A stretch of 64,000 bases of DNA. Origin: JAGWBD01 sp965220615 (GTDB taxonomy: Bacteria; Chloroflexota; Anaerolineae; Aggregatilineales; Phototrophicaceae). Shown here one piece after another: positions 1-7,178 of the stretch. Under the pieces are notes generated by a model. The model was not told the origin of the DNA, searched no databases, and saw only the letters and a program-made list of their open reading frames with translations. The stretch covers positions 1,364,001 through 1,428,000 of the forward strand of contig CBDCQL010000002.1 of the NCBI GenBank assembly GCA_965220615.1, read 5' to 3'. Numbering within the stretch: position 1 is the first letter of the stretch; each line of letters begins with the position of its first letter. A program made the translations under genes and the position numbers.

Positions 1-1935
1 CTGTTCTCCGCGTCGGACGCGATCGCCGATCTGCACCTGAATCCCCTCAATGTGCTGGTAACGGCTGCATAGCACCCTGCCGCTGCCCCGTAAGGGATCG
101 TGGCGAATGACAAGCGTCGGACCCTTCCCGGGCAGATTCCCTGCATAGGTCACGACACCGCTGGCACAGGAGAATACAGCGCTCTGTGTTGCCGATTCGC
201 CCTGACCGAGATTGACTCCCGGCAGGTAACCTTCAGCACAGCCTGGGCGCTGCGCAAGCTGACCAAATGAATCCCTGGCACGCCAGCCGCCCGGCCACAT
301 TCGGGTCCCGCGCCGCTCAGCAATGCTGCCCGCAGGCGCATCGTAACCGTCCGCAAGGCTGTCGGCATTGCTGCCACTTCCCGGGTTCAGGCTGCCGCCC
401 GGCAACTCGCGCCAGCGTACGGCGTCAAAAGCAAGCTCGCGGTCGCTTTCACCGGTGTGGTCGGTGACGAATACGCTGCCGGCCCCGCTTTCCGCCGAAT
501 CAAGGGCGTAGACCCCCAGTGTGACCCACTGATTGTTGTAGCGTGACTGGTCGACGTCGACCGTCACCGGCGATGTCGCTCCACGCACACCCTGCAGCTG
601 ATAGCTGGCCCTTTGGGTAGAGGCATGGTCTTCGGGCACAAACACGGCCACCTCACAGGTGATTGAGCGTTCCAGCGTCGGGGTCCAGTGGGCCCAGGTC
701 AGGCTCTGGCTCGACTGAGTCGGCCGATACCAAACCGGCCAGCCCAACGGCCCTCCGAATTTCCCGAAACTCTCTCCCCCCAGGTAACTTCCCTTGGCGA
801 AGCCGGCATCGTCCGGGCGCACCAACACCATCGCGCCATTTCGCGCGGGCGGGTTTGCCGGCGTGTCATCGACGGGGTTGTCCGGTTGGTTGATTTCCCT
901 GAACTGTGCCTCACCGATGACTCCCAAACGCCACAGGGCGACGGCGGGCGCGCGGAAGCGCTTTTTGGCGAGTGTACGGGCCACGCGGATTTCCGCTGCA
1001 TCCGCATCGCCCTGCAGCACCGGCACTATGGGCAGGCCGTAGTCCTTCCAGACATCCCAGGCTTCCTTCAGCGCAACTTCCGGCAAGACGCCAAAGGTCA
1101 CCCAGTAGACTTGCGGGTGCACACTGTTGACAAAGGGGCGCCATTCCCCGGGCCAGATATGCCGAAAGTGATGGCGGCGCGGGTCCACCGAAATGCCGAT
1201 GTGGAAACCACCAGGTATCCGGCGACGAATGCGCAACATGAAGGGCCGAATGCCCTCACGACCTCCGGACCAAAAGCCCGCGTAGGGCTCAACGTCCAGG
1301 ATCAGGGAGCGAACGCCAGGCCGCTGGCAGGCCTGAACTATCAGGTCAGTCTCGGCTTCGCTGTCCAGGCCGCGCGCCACGCACCAGGCGTGAAAATTCA
1401 TCCCGTAACGTCCCAGCGCGCTGACCCAGCGATCAATGCTCTCCGGACCGGTCACAGCCAGTTCCGCCTTGTTATCCCAGCGCCCCTGCCAGTTTGCTCC
1501 GGTCTGCTCCGTGCTGTCACAGACCTTGACGAAGATTTCCGTGACCTGCGGCGCGACGCGGTTGAGGCGTTGCGCAAGCTCGTCGATGCTGTTGTCTTGC
1601 AGGACGGCGCCCTTCCAGTGCCAGACTGCAACCCGCCCGTCGTAGGGCGTTGGCAATTGATCCGGCTGGCCGGGCCAGTCTTCTATCGGCTCGAAGTCCA
1701 CGACAAACGCCGCCAGCCAGCCGGCGCGCCAGGACTGCTCCACCCACACCCAGTCGTTCTCCGTGCGGCTGTGGGGGAAATAACGAAGGACGCTCTTGTC
1801 CTCGACGTCACCGATGACGCGATACTGGTCGCCTGGCCCTGCCCGCAGGTAGGCCCAGGCGCCATTGACGTTGGCAAGGGCCGGCCGGGGCGCGCCGGGC
1901 TGCTGCGGCCGGACTACCGCAGGGCCGGGACTCAT
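1..1935 (-). CDS. Multidomain wall-associated protein: SH3b + glycosidase-like + golvesin-like + M23 peptidase (3' end outside window)
   Basis: The frame is open from ATG 1935 (GGAGGAAAG just upstream) for 645 codons to the window edge, so the C-terminus is missing. Residues about 20-80 resemble a bacterial SH3 domain (AYLRAGPG, then WVWVEQSWRAGWL). Residues about 95-390 look like a TIM-barrel glycosidase-type domain with LILDVEPYAGFW. About 440-530 resembles a golvesin/xanthan-lyase-type module (VTVDVDQSRYNNQWVTLG ... FDAVRW). The last about 60 residues match the start of an M23/LytM peptidase fold (GVVTYAGNLPGKGPTLVIRH ... RYQHIEGIQVQIGDRV). Such domains bind or cut peptidoglycan or glycans outside the cell, yet no signal peptide is visible, and an in-frame TGA at 1974 (the selD stop) excludes an earlier start. 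It lies 36 nt after selD in the same direction. Domain calls are by eye; the enzymatic activity is not established. Confidence 0.75.
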   Translation of the reverse strand, partial: MSPGPAVVRPQQPGAPRPALANVNGAWAYLRAGPGDQYRVIGDVEDKSVLRYFPHSRTENDWVWVEQSWRAGWLAAFVVDFEPIEDWPGQPDQLPTPYDGRVAVWHWKGAVLQDNSIDELAQRLNRVAPQVTEIFVKVCDSTEQTGANWQGRWDNKAELAVTGPESIDRWVSALGRYGMNFHAWCVARGLDSEAETDLIVQACQRPGVRSLILDVEPYAGFWSGGREGIRPFMLRIRRRIPGGFHIGISVDPRRHHFRHIWPGEWRPFVNSVHPQVYWVTFGVLPEVALKEAWDVWKDYGLPIVPVLQGDADAAEIRVARTLAKKRFRAPAVALWRLGVIGEAQFREINQPDNPVDDTPANPPARNGAMVLVRPDDAGFAKGSYLGGESFGKFGGPLGWPVWYRPTQSSQSLTWAHWTPTLERSITCEVAVFVPEDHASTQRASYQLQGVRGATSPVTVDVDQSRYNNQWVTLGVYALDSAESGAGSVFVTDHTGESDRELAFDAVRWRELPGGSLNPGSGSNADSLADGYDAPAGSIAERRGTRMWPGGWRARDSFGQLAQRPGCAEGYLPGVNLGQGESATQSAVFSCASGVVTYAGNLPGKGPTLVIRHDPLRGSGRVLCSRYQHIEGIQVQIGDRVRRGEQ

Positions 1936-1971
1936 CTTTCCTCCGGATTTAGGGAAACTGTTGCTCGCACG

Positions 1972-3051
1972 TCAGCCAGGCATGTCCACGGCACGCGGGT
2001 CAGAGGAAATTCGAACGCGACCGCTTCCCGGCACGACGCTGCCAATGATACGGGCAGCCTCACCGGCTTCCAACAGGGCGTGCAAGAGGCCCTGGGCACG
2101 TTCAGCAGGCACTGCCATCAGCAGACCGCCGGAAGTCTGCGGGTCATGAATCATGGACTCTTCGATTTCACCCAGGTCCGGGGACAGTGACGTCCACTCA
2201 CCAAAGTACTCCTGGTTGCGCGCAGTCCCTCCGGGCGACAGACCCGCTTCGGCGCAGCTGCGCGCGCCGGGCAACCAGCCCAGAGAGCCGAAATCAATGG
2301 CGAAATCCAGATGGTCGGCGCGCAACATTTCACGGGCATGTCCCGCCAGGCCAAAACCGGTGATGTCCGTCATGGCGCGCACGCCGTGCGAACGCGCGAG
2401 TTGGGCGGCCTGGCGGTTCAGCCTGCTCATGCTGGCGACAGCGACCTGCAAATCCCCGGCGTCCGCCTGATCCCGCTTCAGGGCCGTCGTAATCAGCCCG
2501 GTTCCCAGCGCCTTGCTCAGCAGAAGCCGGTCACCCGCGCCGGCTCCGCCCTTGGTCAGCAATTGCCGCGGCGCCACCAGCCCGGTGACGGCCAGACCAT
2601 ATTTCGGTTCGTCGTCCGTCACCGTATGCCCGCCGGCGATGACCGCGCCCGCTTCAAGCACCTTCTCCGCTCCCCCTCGCAGAATCTCTGCCTGCACGCC
2701 CGCATCCAGCGACTCTGGAAAGGCGACCAGATTGAGCGCCATTACGGCCTCGCCACCGACGGCGTAGACGTCGCTGAGCGCATTGGCGGCCGCGATCGCG
2801 CCGAAATCGTAGGGGTCATCCACCACCGGCGGAAAGAAGTCCACTGTCGTGACCAGGGCCCTGTGGTCGTCCAGTTTCCACACGGCGGCATCATCCGGCT
2901 CACCGAGGCCGGCGAGCAATTCCGGGTAACTCTCTGTAACGAACAGTTGTTTTAGCGGCTGCAACACGTGCGCCAGGTCACCAGGACCGCATTTGGACGC
3001 TCAGCCGGCGCTACCGGCCAGGCTGGTCAGCCGTACTTCCTCACGTGACAT
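1972..3051 (-). CDS. selD: Selenide, water dikinase (selenophosphate synthetase), selenocysteine-containing
   Basis: Makes selenophosphate from selenide and ATP, the selenium donor for selenocysteine and 2-selenouridine tRNA. The 359-residue protein starts at ATG 3051 (GGGAG six bases upstream) and requires reading TGA at 3003-3001 as selenocysteine, codon 17. The residues around it (AGUASKCGPGDL) align with the E. coli active site around Cys17 and Lys20, where the catalytic residue is Cys or Sec in this family. Downstream are DDAAVW, TTVDFFPPVVDDPYDFG, AGGHT, MTDITGFGLAGH and DPQTSGGLL, all typical of SelD. Starting at the internal GTG 2967 would remove the catalytic Sec/Lys segment. A SECIS-like hairpin follows the UGA. 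A sigma70-type promoter lies upstream. Confidence 0.93.
2970..3003 (-). promoter_or_regulatory. UGA selenocysteine codon with SECIS-like hairpin in selD
   Basis: UGA occupies 3003-3001. The RNA just after it can fold into a lower stem GCG(U)CCA with UGGCGC (3000-2994 with 2975-2970), a five-base bulge, and an upper stem GGUC/GACC (2988-2985 with 2979-2976) closing the loop CUGGU. Bacterial SECIS elements sit at this distance inside the coding sequence and carry a G/GU in a small apical loop that SelB recognises. The pairing is seen by eye; SelB binding is inferred. Confidence 0.72.
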
Positions 3052-3077
3052 GTTTTGCTCCCGCTCATTGTGGAGAA

Positions 3078-3106
3078 AGTATAGGAAGATGTTTCATTTC
3101 TGACAA
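3078..3106 (-). promoter_or_regulatory. sigma70-type promoter of selD
   Basis: Minus strand: -35 TTGTCA at 3106-3101, 17-nt spacer, -10 TATACT at 3083-3078. Transcription would start near 3071, about 20 nt before the selD ATG, leaving room for the GGGAG ribosome site. Confidence 0.6.
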
Positions 3107-3159
3107 GCAAAACCTTCGCCTGTTTTCGCCTGTTAAGTTAATATTCAGTGCATGCATGC

Positions 3160-3188
3160 TTGCAAGGCATGGCGCTAAAGGTTATGCT
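3160..3188 (+). promoter_or_regulatory. sigma70-type promoter of tRNA-Pro
   Basis: -35 TTGCAA at 3160-3165, 17-nt spacer, -10 TATGCT at 3183-3188. The predicted start (about 3195) lies a few bases before the tRNA 5' end. Confidence 0.55.
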
Positions 3189-3197
3189 GGCATCATT

Positions 3198-3271
3198 CGG
3201 GGCGTGGCGCAGCCCGGTAGCGCGCTTGCATGGGGTGCAAGAGGCCCCCGGTTCGAATCCGGGCGCCCCGA
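3198..3271 (+). tRNA. tRNA-Pro (anticodon GGG)
   Basis: A complete cloverleaf. The acceptor stem is CGGGGCG/CGCCCCG with discriminator A at 3271. The D stem is GCGC/GCGC, the anticodon stem CTTGC/GCAAG holds loop ATGGGGT (anticodon GGG), and the T arm is CCCGG-TTCGAAT-CCGGG. The 3' CCA is not encoded. It reads CCC and CCU proline codons. Confidence 0.96.
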
Positions 3272-3369
3272 CTGGCCTGGACAATCTCCCTTTCGACGAT
3301 GAAGTCTTCGGTCCAGGCGACAGAAGACGTCATACAATTCACCCGGAAGCAACCACCAGGAGAATAGCG

Positions 3370-5091
3370 ATGAAACTTGCATTGAGAGTGACTCTTGTAA
3401 TATTCGTATTGTGTATGTCTTCCCTCTCCGCCATGGCCCAGGAGGGCGGCATCGTCGTCCGGGGCAATGCCGGCGCCGACCCAACCGCCTTCGACCCACT
3501 GCTGACCAACGAGACGGTTACGTCTGACATTCAGGCGCTCATATTCCCCGACCTGCTCAGCGTCGATCCTGCGACGGCCAGTATCATCAACGGCCCCGGC
3601 CCCAACGCCCTCGCGACGGGCTGGGAGCTTTCCGACGACGGCCTGACCTACACCTTCAGTCTGCGGGATGATCTCTACTGGACGGACGGCGAGCAAATCG
3701 ATGCCGACGACGTCATGTTCGTCTGGGACTTCATCCAGAGCGGGGCCGTGCCAACCCATCTGAGCTTCGTCGCCGATGAAATTGCGAACGTCGAGAAGAT
3801 CGACAACTTCACCATCGCCGTTTCCTTCGACGAGGTCGATTGCGACGCCATCCTCAGCATCGGATCGCTTGAGCCCTACCCCTCCCACATCGCGCCGGAA
3901 GACCTGACCACCATGCCGGACCAGGAATTCAACCAGAATCTCTATGTCAGTTCCGGCCCTTACACCTTTGGCGAGGTGCGTCCGGCAGAATCGATTTCCC
4001 TGCTGGCCAATCCCGATTACGTCGATGCGGAACTGGGCTATGTCAACAATGACGCCTTCGTGCTGCTCAATGTTCCGGACCTGACGGTCATGGTCGAACG
4101 CTTCCTCGCCGGTGAACTCAGCATCATTTCCGGCCCGCAGGAAGCGCGCCGCGCCGAGATTTACGCCGCCGAGGACGAAGGCAGGGTGCAGGTCTACACC
4201 TACCCGGGCAATTCCTGGGACTACCTGGCCTTCAATCTGGCCGACCCGGCCAACCCGCAGAACGCGGTGGATGAAGACGGCAATGCGATCGACCAGGGGA
4301 TGCACCCCATCTTCGGCAGCACCGAGGTCGGCCGCGACGTGCGACGTGCGCTGAATCTGGCGCTGGACGTCGACGACATCATCGAGCGCGCCACCTTTGG
4401 TGAGGGCACGCGTATGGCCTCTCATCTGGTGCCCGCCAGCTGGGCCTTTGACCCCACGATTGAGCCGGTACCCAGTGATCCTGCGCTCGCCGCCCAGATG
4501 CTGACCGACGCCGGCTGGGTCAACTCTGACCCGGACGACCCCTCCAGCGTACGCGTCTGCCAGGGCTGCGCCACGGCTGAAGATGGCACCGAGATGCGTT
4601 TCGTGCTCAACACCAACGAAGAGAACGCGCGCCGCACCGCCATCATCACCATTGCCCAGGAATCCTGGGACAAGATCGGCGTCAAGGCTGACATCCAGAC
4701 GCTCGAATGGGGCAGTTACCTCGAGAAGCTGTTCACCCAGACGCTGGATGCCTACGTGATCGGCTGGCGTAACGGTTATCCGGACCGTCCGGACGCGACC
4801 CAGCTCTTCACGCCGGCCAGTGACGTGGTTGGTGGCTGCAGCAATTGCATGTCCTACAACAACCCGGAATTCACGGCCATCAACGAACAGGCCCGCACCT
4901 TGCCTGGTTGCAGCATTGACGAGCGCAAGGAGCTGTACGCCGAGGCGCAGCGTATCATCCAGGCGGACACGCCCTACATCTTCATGTTCGTGCGCAACGG
5001 TTTCTACGCCGCGGGCAGTGAAGTCAGCGGCTTCGACCCCTTCCCGTCCCAGATGCTCTGGAACGTCGACACCTGGTCGATCTCCCAGTAG
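3370..5091 (+). CDS. Extracellular solute-binding protein, family 5 (peptide/oligopeptide ABC importer)
   Basis: A 573-residue substrate-binding protein of the DppA/OppA type that captures peptides or similar ligands outside the membrane and delivers them to the permeases encoded next. The start ATG 3370 follows CCAGGAG and gives a clear signal peptide (hydrophobic 7-20, cleavage near AMA|Q, residue 23). Family 5 landmarks include the DGLTYTFSLRDDLYWTDG segment, DVMFVWDF, RRALNLALDVDDII, and a late QTLEWGSYLEKLFTQTLDAYVIGW. No lipobox is evident. There are unusual cysteine pairs (CQGC near residue 397, CSNC near 492) that may form disulfides. A -10-like TACAAT sits at 3333-3338 without a convincing -35. 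The ligand cannot be told from sequence. Confidence 0.9.
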   Translation: MKLALRVTLVIFVLCMSSLSAMAQEGGIVVRGNAGADPTAFDPLLTNETVTSDIQALIFPDLLSVDPATASIINGPGPNALATGWELSDDGLTYTFSLRDDLYWTDGEQIDADDVMFVWDFIQSGAVPTHLSFVADEIANVEKIDNFTIAVSFDEVDCDAILSIGSLEPYPSHIAPEDLTTMPDQEFNQNLYVSSGPYTFGEVRPAESISLLANPDYVDAELGYVNNDAFVLLNVPDLTVMVERFLAGELSIISGPQEARRAEIYAAEDEGRVQVYTYPGNSWDYLAFNLADPANPQNAVDEDGNAIDQGMHPIFGSTEVGRDVRRALNLALDVDDIIERATFGEGTRMASHLVPASWAFDPTIEPVPSDPALAAQMLTDAGWVNSDPDDPSSVRVCQGCATAEDGTEMRFVLNTNEENARRTAIITIAQESWDKIGVKADIQTLEWGSYLEKLFTQTLDAYVIGWRNGYPDRPDATQLFTPASDVVGGCSNCMSYNNPEFTAINEQARTLPGCSIDERKELYAEAQRIIQADTPYIFMFVRNGFYAAGSEVSGFDPFPSQMLWNVDTWSISQ

Positions 5092-5111
5092 GCTGAGTCG
5101 GAACCCTTTGT

Positions 5112-5139
5112 CACATCCCCTCCATTTGGAGGGGATGTG
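5112..5139 (+). other. 12-bp perfect intercistronic stem-loop
   Basis: CACATCCCCTCC at 5112-5123 pairs perfectly with 5128-5139 around the loop ATTT. No T-tract follows, so it is not a standard terminator. It sits between the binding-protein gene and the permease genes, where such hairpins often stabilise the upstream mRNA so that binding protein outnumbers permease. That function is inferred. Confidence 0.7.
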
Positions 5140-5166
5140 CAGGTTCAGTAGAGGGGCTTAGCGCCT

Positions 5167-6249
5167 GTGACGAAATTCGTCATTCGTCGTGTTCTCCAGG
5201 CCATTCCCACGCTCTTTGGAATCAGCATTCTTGTCTATGCCATCATGCTGGCCACACCAGGCGGGCCGGTGGCAGCCCTTACCTTCAGCCCGACCGTTAC
5301 CCCTCAGGAGCGAGCCGCCCTGGCCGCTCAACTGGGCGTTAATGATCCGTTTCACATCCAGTACCTGCGCTGGCTTCTCGGCGACGACTGGATGCGTTTC
5401 GACAGCGACGGCGACGGCATCGCGGATACTGCCTACCTGATCCCCCTTGATGCCGATGGCGACGGCGAGCCTGAACCGCCTGGCACCCGCCGGGGTTTAC
5501 TTCGCGGCGACTTCGGCAGTTCCTTTTTCCACGGACGGCGCCACGTCATCGACGTCATATTCGAGCGACTTGGCGCTACCCTTGAACTTGGCGTGGCCTC
5601 GCTGGTTGTCGGTCTGACGATCGGCATACCGGTCGGTGTGCTGGCGGCGGTGAATCGCGGCGGCCCCTTCGACAATTTCACTCGCGTCGTGTCAGTAATC
5701 TTCAATGCTTTTCCGGTGTTCTGGCTAGGGTTGATCCTGCTGCTGATTTTCGGGGGGACTGGTCTTGGGCTGCTGCCCATGGGCAATCGCTGTGGACTGG
5801 TTCTCGTGGGCGGCTGTCCACCCTTGTACGAACGCCTCGAATACCTTGTTTTGCCCACCTTCGTCATTGCTGCCGGTTTCCTGGCCGTCTATTCACGCTT
5901 TATGCGTGCCTCCGTGCTGGACGTCGGCACCCAGGACTACATTCGCACGGCGCGCGCCAAGGGCCTCTCCGGCCGCATGGTCTGGTTTCGTCATGGCCTG
6001 CGCAACGCCCTGATTCCCATTGCCACATTGCTCGGGCCCAGCGTTACGGGTGTCCTCAGCGGCGCCGTCGTCACCGAGAACATTTTTTCCTGGCCGGGCG
6101 TCGGTCGGCTGGCGGTCAGTTCCCTGCAGCAACGTGATTATCCAACCGTCATGGCCATCGTCATGCTGGCTTCCATCACAACAATCATTGGCTATTTGCT
6201 TTCCGATATGCTCTATGCGCTGATCGACCCGCGCATCCGTCTCCGTTAG
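5167..6249 (+). CDS. Peptide ABC transporter permease, DppB/OppB type, with TSP3-like Asp-Gly insert
   Basis: A 360-residue integral membrane permease, one half of the translocation channel. It starts at GTG 5167 (MTKFVIRRVLQAIPTLFGIS), the usual N-terminus of the family. TM1 covers about 8-30. The large extracytoplasmic loop contains two acidic motifs, DSDGDGIAD (79-87) and DADGDGEPE (95-103), resembling calcium-binding thrombospondin type-3/EF-like loops. The BPD transporter core begins around LGATLELGVASL, and the ATPase-coupling EAA loop is near RTARAKGLSGRMVWFRHGLRNA (about 260-280). It follows the hairpin after the binding-protein gene and precedes its DppC partner by one base. Confidence 0.92.
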   Translation: MTKFVIRRVLQAIPTLFGISILVYAIMLATPGGPVAALTFSPTVTPQERAALAAQLGVNDPFHIQYLRWLLGDDWMRFDSDGDGIADTAYLIPLDADGDGEPEPPGTRRGLLRGDFGSSFFHGRRHVIDVIFERLGATLELGVASLVVGLTIGIPVGVLAAVNRGGPFDNFTRVVSVIFNAFPVFWLGLILLLIFGGTGLGLLPMGNRCGLVLVGGCPPLYERLEYLVLPTFVIAAGFLAVYSRFMRASVLDVGTQDYIRTARAKGLSGRMVWFRHGLRNALIPIATLLGPSVTGVLSGAVVTENIFSWPGVGRLAVSSLQQRDYPTVMAIVMLASITTIIGYLLSDMLYALIDPRIRLR

Positions 6250-6250
6250 C

Positions 6251-7162
6251 ATGTCTTCCCCTGTCGGCACCAAACTGGAAACCAAAAGCGTCGCTGGCGA
6301 GGCGCGGGTCAGCCCATCGCTGCTGCAACTCGCCCTGAGACGCCTGTGGCGCGATCGTTTGTCAATGGCGGCCATTGGAGTGCTGCTCTTCCTGACCCTG
6401 CTCTGCTTTGGTGCGCCTGTGATTAATGCTCTCACAGGTACCAACAGCCGGAACATTGTCTCGGATTCCTTCCTGCCTCCACTCACTCCCGGCCACTTTC
6501 TGGGCACTGACGATATTGGCCGTGACCATCTGGCGCGTTTGTTGGAGGCCGGCCAGGTGTCGCTGTCGATTGGTTTCCTGGCGGCCCTGATGGCGCTGGC
6601 CATCGGCGTGACAGTCGGTTTGCTCGCCGGATTCATCGGCGGCCACCTCGACGATGGCGTCATCTGGTTCATCACGACCCTCAATTCGATACCGCTGCTC
6701 TTCATCATTCTCTTAATCGCGGCCTTTCTCAGTCCCAATGCAACCACCCTGATTCTTGCGCTCGGTCTCTTCGGCTGGACGGGCACGGCGCGCCTTGTGC
6801 GCGGCGAAGCCATTGCCCTGCGAGAGCGTGAGTTCATCATCAGCGCGCGCGCCAGCGGCGCCGGCAACCTGCGGCTCATGTTTGCTCACGTACTCCCCAA
6901 CCAGCTTTCCATCATCCTCATCAATCTGGCCATTGACATTGGAATCATCATCCTGGTGGAGGCCACCCTGAGTTTCCTCGGCTTCGGCGTACAGCCACCG
7001 CAGCCCACATGGGGCAACATGCTCACCGAATCCCGCAGCTTCATGTATTACGGGCCGCATCTCGTCTTTTGGCCCGGCTTCCTGATTTTTGTCACCGTGC
7101 TGTGTCTCTACGTGCTGGGCGATGGCCTGCGCGACGCCTTCGACCCGACCACTATTGACTGA
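6251..7162 (+). CDS. Peptide ABC transporter permease, DppC/OppC type
   Basis: A 303-residue second permease subunit. It has an N-terminal OppC_N-like segment with one membrane helix (about 36-57), the typical LGTDDIGRDHLARLL motif (about 83-97), and the BPD core. The EAA coupling loop reads FIISARASGAGNLRLMFAHV, and SFLGFGVQPPQPTWGNML is the family hallmark. The start ATG 6251 is one base after the dppB-like stop, so the two are co-translated. No dppD/dppF ATPase genes follow; the next gene is convergent with only 16 nt between stops, so the motor subunits must be encoded elsewhere. Confidence 0.93.
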   Translation: MSSPVGTKLETKSVAGEARVSPSLLQLALRRLWRDRLSMAAIGVLLFLTLLCFGAPVINALTGTNSRNIVSDSFLPPLTPGHFLGTDDIGRDHLARLLEAGQVSLSIGFLAALMALAIGVTVGLLAGFIGGHLDDGVIWFITTLNSIPLLFIILLIAAFLSPNATTLILALGLFGWTGTARLVRGEAIALREREFIISARASGAGNLRLMFAHVLPNQLSIILINLAIDIGIIILVEATLSFLGFGVQPPQPTWGNMLTESRSFMYYGPHLVFWPGFLIFVTVLCLYVLGDGLRDAFDPTTID

Positions 7163-7178
7163 CCAACCGGCTGTTTCC

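Noticed and set aside
1..1935. Reading the first 1.9 kb as a decayed or gene-free region
   Set aside because: The minus strand is open without a stop from ATG 1935 to the edge and shows four domain types; it only appears empty because the gene runs out of the window.
688..2190. A 500-codon + strand open frame opposite the M23 protein and the end of selD
   Set aside because: It lies antisense to two well-supported genes, has no recognisable domains and a composition typical of an opposite-strand shadow in GC-rich DNA.
1972..2967. selD as a 331-residue protein starting at GTG 2967
   Set aside because: This would drop the catalytic Sec/Cys-Lys segment, while the upstream sequence encodes it in frame through UGA.
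3193..4425. A 410-codon minus-strand frame opposite the solute-binding protein gene and crossing the tRNA
   Set aside because: It would run through tRNA-Pro and the signal-peptide region; no family resemblance.
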